DNA from: Actinomycetota bacterium
GTDB taxonomy: Bacteria > Actinomycetota > Thermoleophilia > Gaiellales > Gaiellaceae
Length of the DNA: 49,418 nt
NCBI GenBank assembly: GCA_013816245.1
Contig: JACDEU010000017.1
Span: forward strand, 1 to 49,418
Direction of reading: 5' to 3'
This document shows positions 47,536 through 49,418 of this stretch, in pieces. The translations under genes were made by a program, and so were the position numbers. Positions within the stretch are counted from its first letter, which is position 1; each line of letters opens with the position of its first letter. Below the pieces are notes generated by a model. That model was not told the DNA's origin and ran no database searches. It was given only the letters and a program-made list of their open reading frames with translations.

Positions 47536-47775
47536 ATGCTCGATCACGTCGGGTTCGTGGTAAGGGATTACGAGCGAAGCAAGGCGTTACGAGAAGGCGC
47601 TCGCGCCGCTCGGGCTGGCCCTGCTCTTGGAGTGGTCCGGGGCAGCCGCCGGGTTCGGTAAGAGCGGCGGTGTAAGAGCGGCGGTGACAGGCCGTCGTTC
47701 TTTATCGAGGCACACGGCGAGCCGGTGCATGGTCGGCTTCATATCGCGTTGAGGGCGGACACGCGCGCGCAGGTG
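47536..47775 (+). pseudogene. VOC-family gene with 2-bp deletion, 14-bp duplication and missing end
   Basis: It begins MLDHVGFVVRDYERSKA, a standard VOC start. A 2-bp gap at 47588/47589 shifts the frame, after which KALAPLGLALLLEWSGAAAG is readable. Then the 14-bp unit GTAAGAGCGGCGGT is directly repeated (47658-47671, 47672-47685), shifting it again. RPSFFIEAHGEPVHGRLHIA follows. The end is lost where it meets the opposite-strand VOC gene. Confidence 0.65.
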
Positions 47776-48062
47776 GACGCGTGCACGCGCGTGGGCGGCA
47801 TCGAGGTCATCGACTGTCCAGGCTGTGTGGGGGATGCCGGCGCGTAGCGTCACGATCGAGTCGTCCCAGGCAGAGGGTTGAACATCCACTGCGAGCAGTT
47901 CGAGCCCCTCGCCGGTCGGCGCGACCATGAAGGCAACACCCCCGGCACATGCACACCGGCGGTGGACTCGTGGGTCAGTCCGAGCGCCTCGCGGTACCAC
48001 GCGGCGCCGAGATCGAGATCTGAGACCGGCAAGCCCACGTGGTGGATTCGAGATGGCTGCAT
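47770..48062 (-). pseudogene. Second VOC-family gene, frameshifted at a C/G homopolymer
   Basis: ATG 48062 starts MQPSRIHHVGLPVSDLDLGA, through ESTAGVHVPG. At the run of five C (47939-47943) one base appears missing: the next frame continues GVAFMVAPTGEGLELLAVDV, then AWTVDDLDAAHARA. The C-terminal third is absent, and it faces the truncated plus-strand VOC gene. Confidence 0.65.
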
Positions 48063-48150
48063 CCAGCCTCCTTCGCGTAGTGCGGATGCCGGGTTGAAAT
48101 AGAAGCACCTCGCCTGGGCGAGCGTTCCGGAATGATGCTCCTATGACGTG

Positions 48151-49200
48151 TCAAGCGATCAGTGGTGTTTGCTGGTCGAGTACGCGGTAGAGGTGGCGGG
48201 CGAGGTAGCGCTTCAGAAGTCGGGTGGCGTCGCGTCGGCTTTTGCCTTCGGCGATGCGGCGGGCGATGTACTCCTTGGTCGCGGGGTCGTGTTGGCGTCG
48301 GTGCAGCACCACGGTGTGCAGCGCGCGGTTGAGTTGGCGGTCGCCGCCGCGGCTCAGCCGGTGCCGCTGTGTCTGGCCGCTCGAGGCGGGGACCGGCGCG
48401 ACGCCGGCGAGTCGGGCGAAGGCGGCTTCGGAGCGGACGCGGCCGTGGTGTGACCAGGCGATGATCAGCTGCGCGGCGACGATCGGGCCGACGCCCGGTT
48501 CGTCGAGCAGCCGTGGTGCGAGCGCGCGTACGTGCGCGAGGATCTCCCGCTCGAGCTCGGCGGCTTCGAGCGTGGCCGCTTCGATTCGTCGGGCGAGGCT
48601 GCGCAGCACAAGCCGTGTCGCGAGTTCGTCGTCGCTTGCCGACATCGAGCGGCGAAGGCGGCGACAGCGTTCGAGCAGCCTTCCGACCGGAAGCCTGCGC
48701 AGCTCCTCGCGGAGCTGGTCGGGGGCAGTGACGATGACGCCCCGCAGCTGCCCGAGCGCTTCGCGGCGGACGTCGACGGCGCTCCGCCGGGCGACCAAAA
48801 GCAGCCGCAGCGCCTCACGTCGTCCGCCTGATCGCGGCAGCGCGAGCGTCTCACTGGCAAGCGCGGCACGTGCCGTCCGTGCAGCATCGAGAGAGTCGTC
48901 CTTACCGCGCAGGCGGCGCTCGGCTCGCGGTGTGCGGCTGAGCTCAAGCACGGTCTCGCCCAGATCGGCGAGCAAGCGGGCAAGCCCGGCGCCGTAGCTG
49001 CCTGTGCCCTCGATCGCCCAGGCGCGTCTGCCAGGCGCATACTGCTCGGCGAAGCGAAGCGCCTCGCGATAGCCGCGCCCGTTAGCCCGCACCGCCTGCC
49101 TCGCCACGACACCACCGGCGGGGGCTGCCAAGGCGACCAAGGCGTGCTCGTCGCGGTGCGTGTCGACGCCGACGACGTAGTCCAGCTCATCTGCAAGCAT
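48151..49200 (-). CDS. IS110-family transposase
   Basis: This 349-residue protein from ATG 49200 has the N-terminal RuvC-like DEDD domain (YVVGVDTHRDEHALVAL; AIEGTGSYGAGLA; GKDDSLDAARTARA) and a C-terminal Tnp_20 domain with the catalytic serine region (DEPGVGPIVAAQLIIAW; LAGVAPVPASSGQTQRHRLS). IS110 elements move through a circular form without terminal inverted repeats, guided by a structured bridge RNA from the non-coding end. The gene looks intact. It lies next to a block of broken genes. Confidence 0.92.
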   Translation of the reverse strand: MLADELDYVVGVDTHRDEHALVALAAPAGGVVARQAVRANGRGYREALRFAEQYAPGRRAWAIEGTGSYGAGLARLLADLGETVLELSRTPRAERRLRGKDDSLDAARTARAALASETLALPRSGGRREALRLLLVARRSAVDVRREALGQLRGVIVTAPDQLREELRRLPVGRLLERCRRLRRSMSASDDELATRLVLRSLARRIEAATLEAAELEREILAHVRALAPRLLDEPGVGPIVAAQLIIAWSHHGRVRSEAAFARLAGVAPVPASSGQTQRHRLSRGGDRQLNRALHTVVLHRRQHDPATKEYIARRIAEGKSRRDATRLLKRYLARHLYRVLDQQTPLIA

Positions 49201-49418
49201 CCGACCGATCCTCCGTTCACTCGTAGGGTCCGGTGGTGCCGGTCTGAGCACAGGGAAACCGCGACGGCAGGACGGTAAAGAGTCACGCCGAGAAGGCGGA
49301 CAAGCTCCTGATCAAGCCAGCAGCGGGCGCCAGACCGGCGCCGCCGCGCACACGCGGACAGATCATTCCCAAGGCACGCACACGGCGGCCAGTCACCCGA
49401 CGAGTCACACGCGGCACG
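49201..49418 (-). ncRNA. Candidate IS110 left-end non-coding region / bridge RNA
   Basis: The 218 bp upstream of the transposase to the window edge show no gene. On the transposase strand they contain a stable hairpin formed by GGCGCC (49326-49331) and GGCGCC (49337-49342). In IS110-group elements this 5' non-coding end encodes the bridge RNA that pairs with donor and target DNA. The assignment rests on position and family knowledge; the element end lies beyond the window. Confidence 0.4.

Overview
The window comes from a high-GC actinobacterial chromosome. GTG and TTG starts are common, operons are tightly overlapped, ECF sigma factors carry membrane tails, and there are MeaB, SCP2 and VHPO-type genes. 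The overall style suggests the class Thermoleophilia (Gaiella/Solirubrobacter-like), but no rRNA or marker gene is present, so the taxonomy is an inference.

1-15.2 kb is host metabolism. A 2-oxoacid dehydrogenase cluster runs E1-alpha, E1-beta, E2, a VOC protein, a GNAT acetyltransferase and E3. Two paralogous ECF sigma factors with membrane-anchored tails follow. Next is a co-directional run: a small membrane protein, a HisC-like aminotransferase, an MFS exporter, meaB and threonine dehydratase. A convergent persulfide dioxygenase-rhodanese gene closes the region.

15,215-25,741 is an integrated mobile element of about 10.5 kb bounded by a perfect 20-bp direct repeat (CTAGGTTTCTTGAAGCGTTG). 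Its left arm is a leftward operon: a Dam-like methylase, a SWIM zinc-finger protein, several tiny genes, an excisionase-like HTH and a tyrosine integrase. Most of these genes are linked by 4-nt GTGA overlaps. Its right arm is a rightward head-and-packaging module: an RHH regulator, HK97 portal, a fused protease-capsid ORF with an internal ribosome-binding site and ATG, two small genes, large terminase and HNH endonuclease. A secreted protein and an unknown protein lie near the right end. No tail, lysis or replication gene is visible. This gene content resembles a capsid-forming phage satellite (cf-PICI-like) or a remnant prophage, and it is the most interesting system in the window. Paired GGGACCACAC repeats at both ends look like integrase arm sites.

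25.7-45.8 kb is host again: a CopC-CopD copper protein whose start codon lies inside the right attachment core; acyl-CoA dehydrogenase and leucyl aminopeptidase; a fosmidomycin-resistance-type MFS transporter with SCP2 and a DUF2269-like protein; a biotin-dependent carboxylase alpha subunit with a GlcD-like flavoprotein; a metal-hydrolase-like protein; two Gfo/Idh/MocA oxidoreductases; a sugar ABC transporter (binding protein, single-domain ATPase, permease); a 1181-residue FG-GAP/ASPIC/vanadium-haloperoxidase fusion; and a GlcG/HbpS-like protein.

45.8-49.4 kb is unstable. After an intact cupin gene there are four broken genes (dimeric alpha-beta barrel protein, group II truncated globin, two VOC proteins) carrying several separate frameshifts. 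The window ends in an IS110-family transposase whose upstream non-coding region may encode a bridge RNA.
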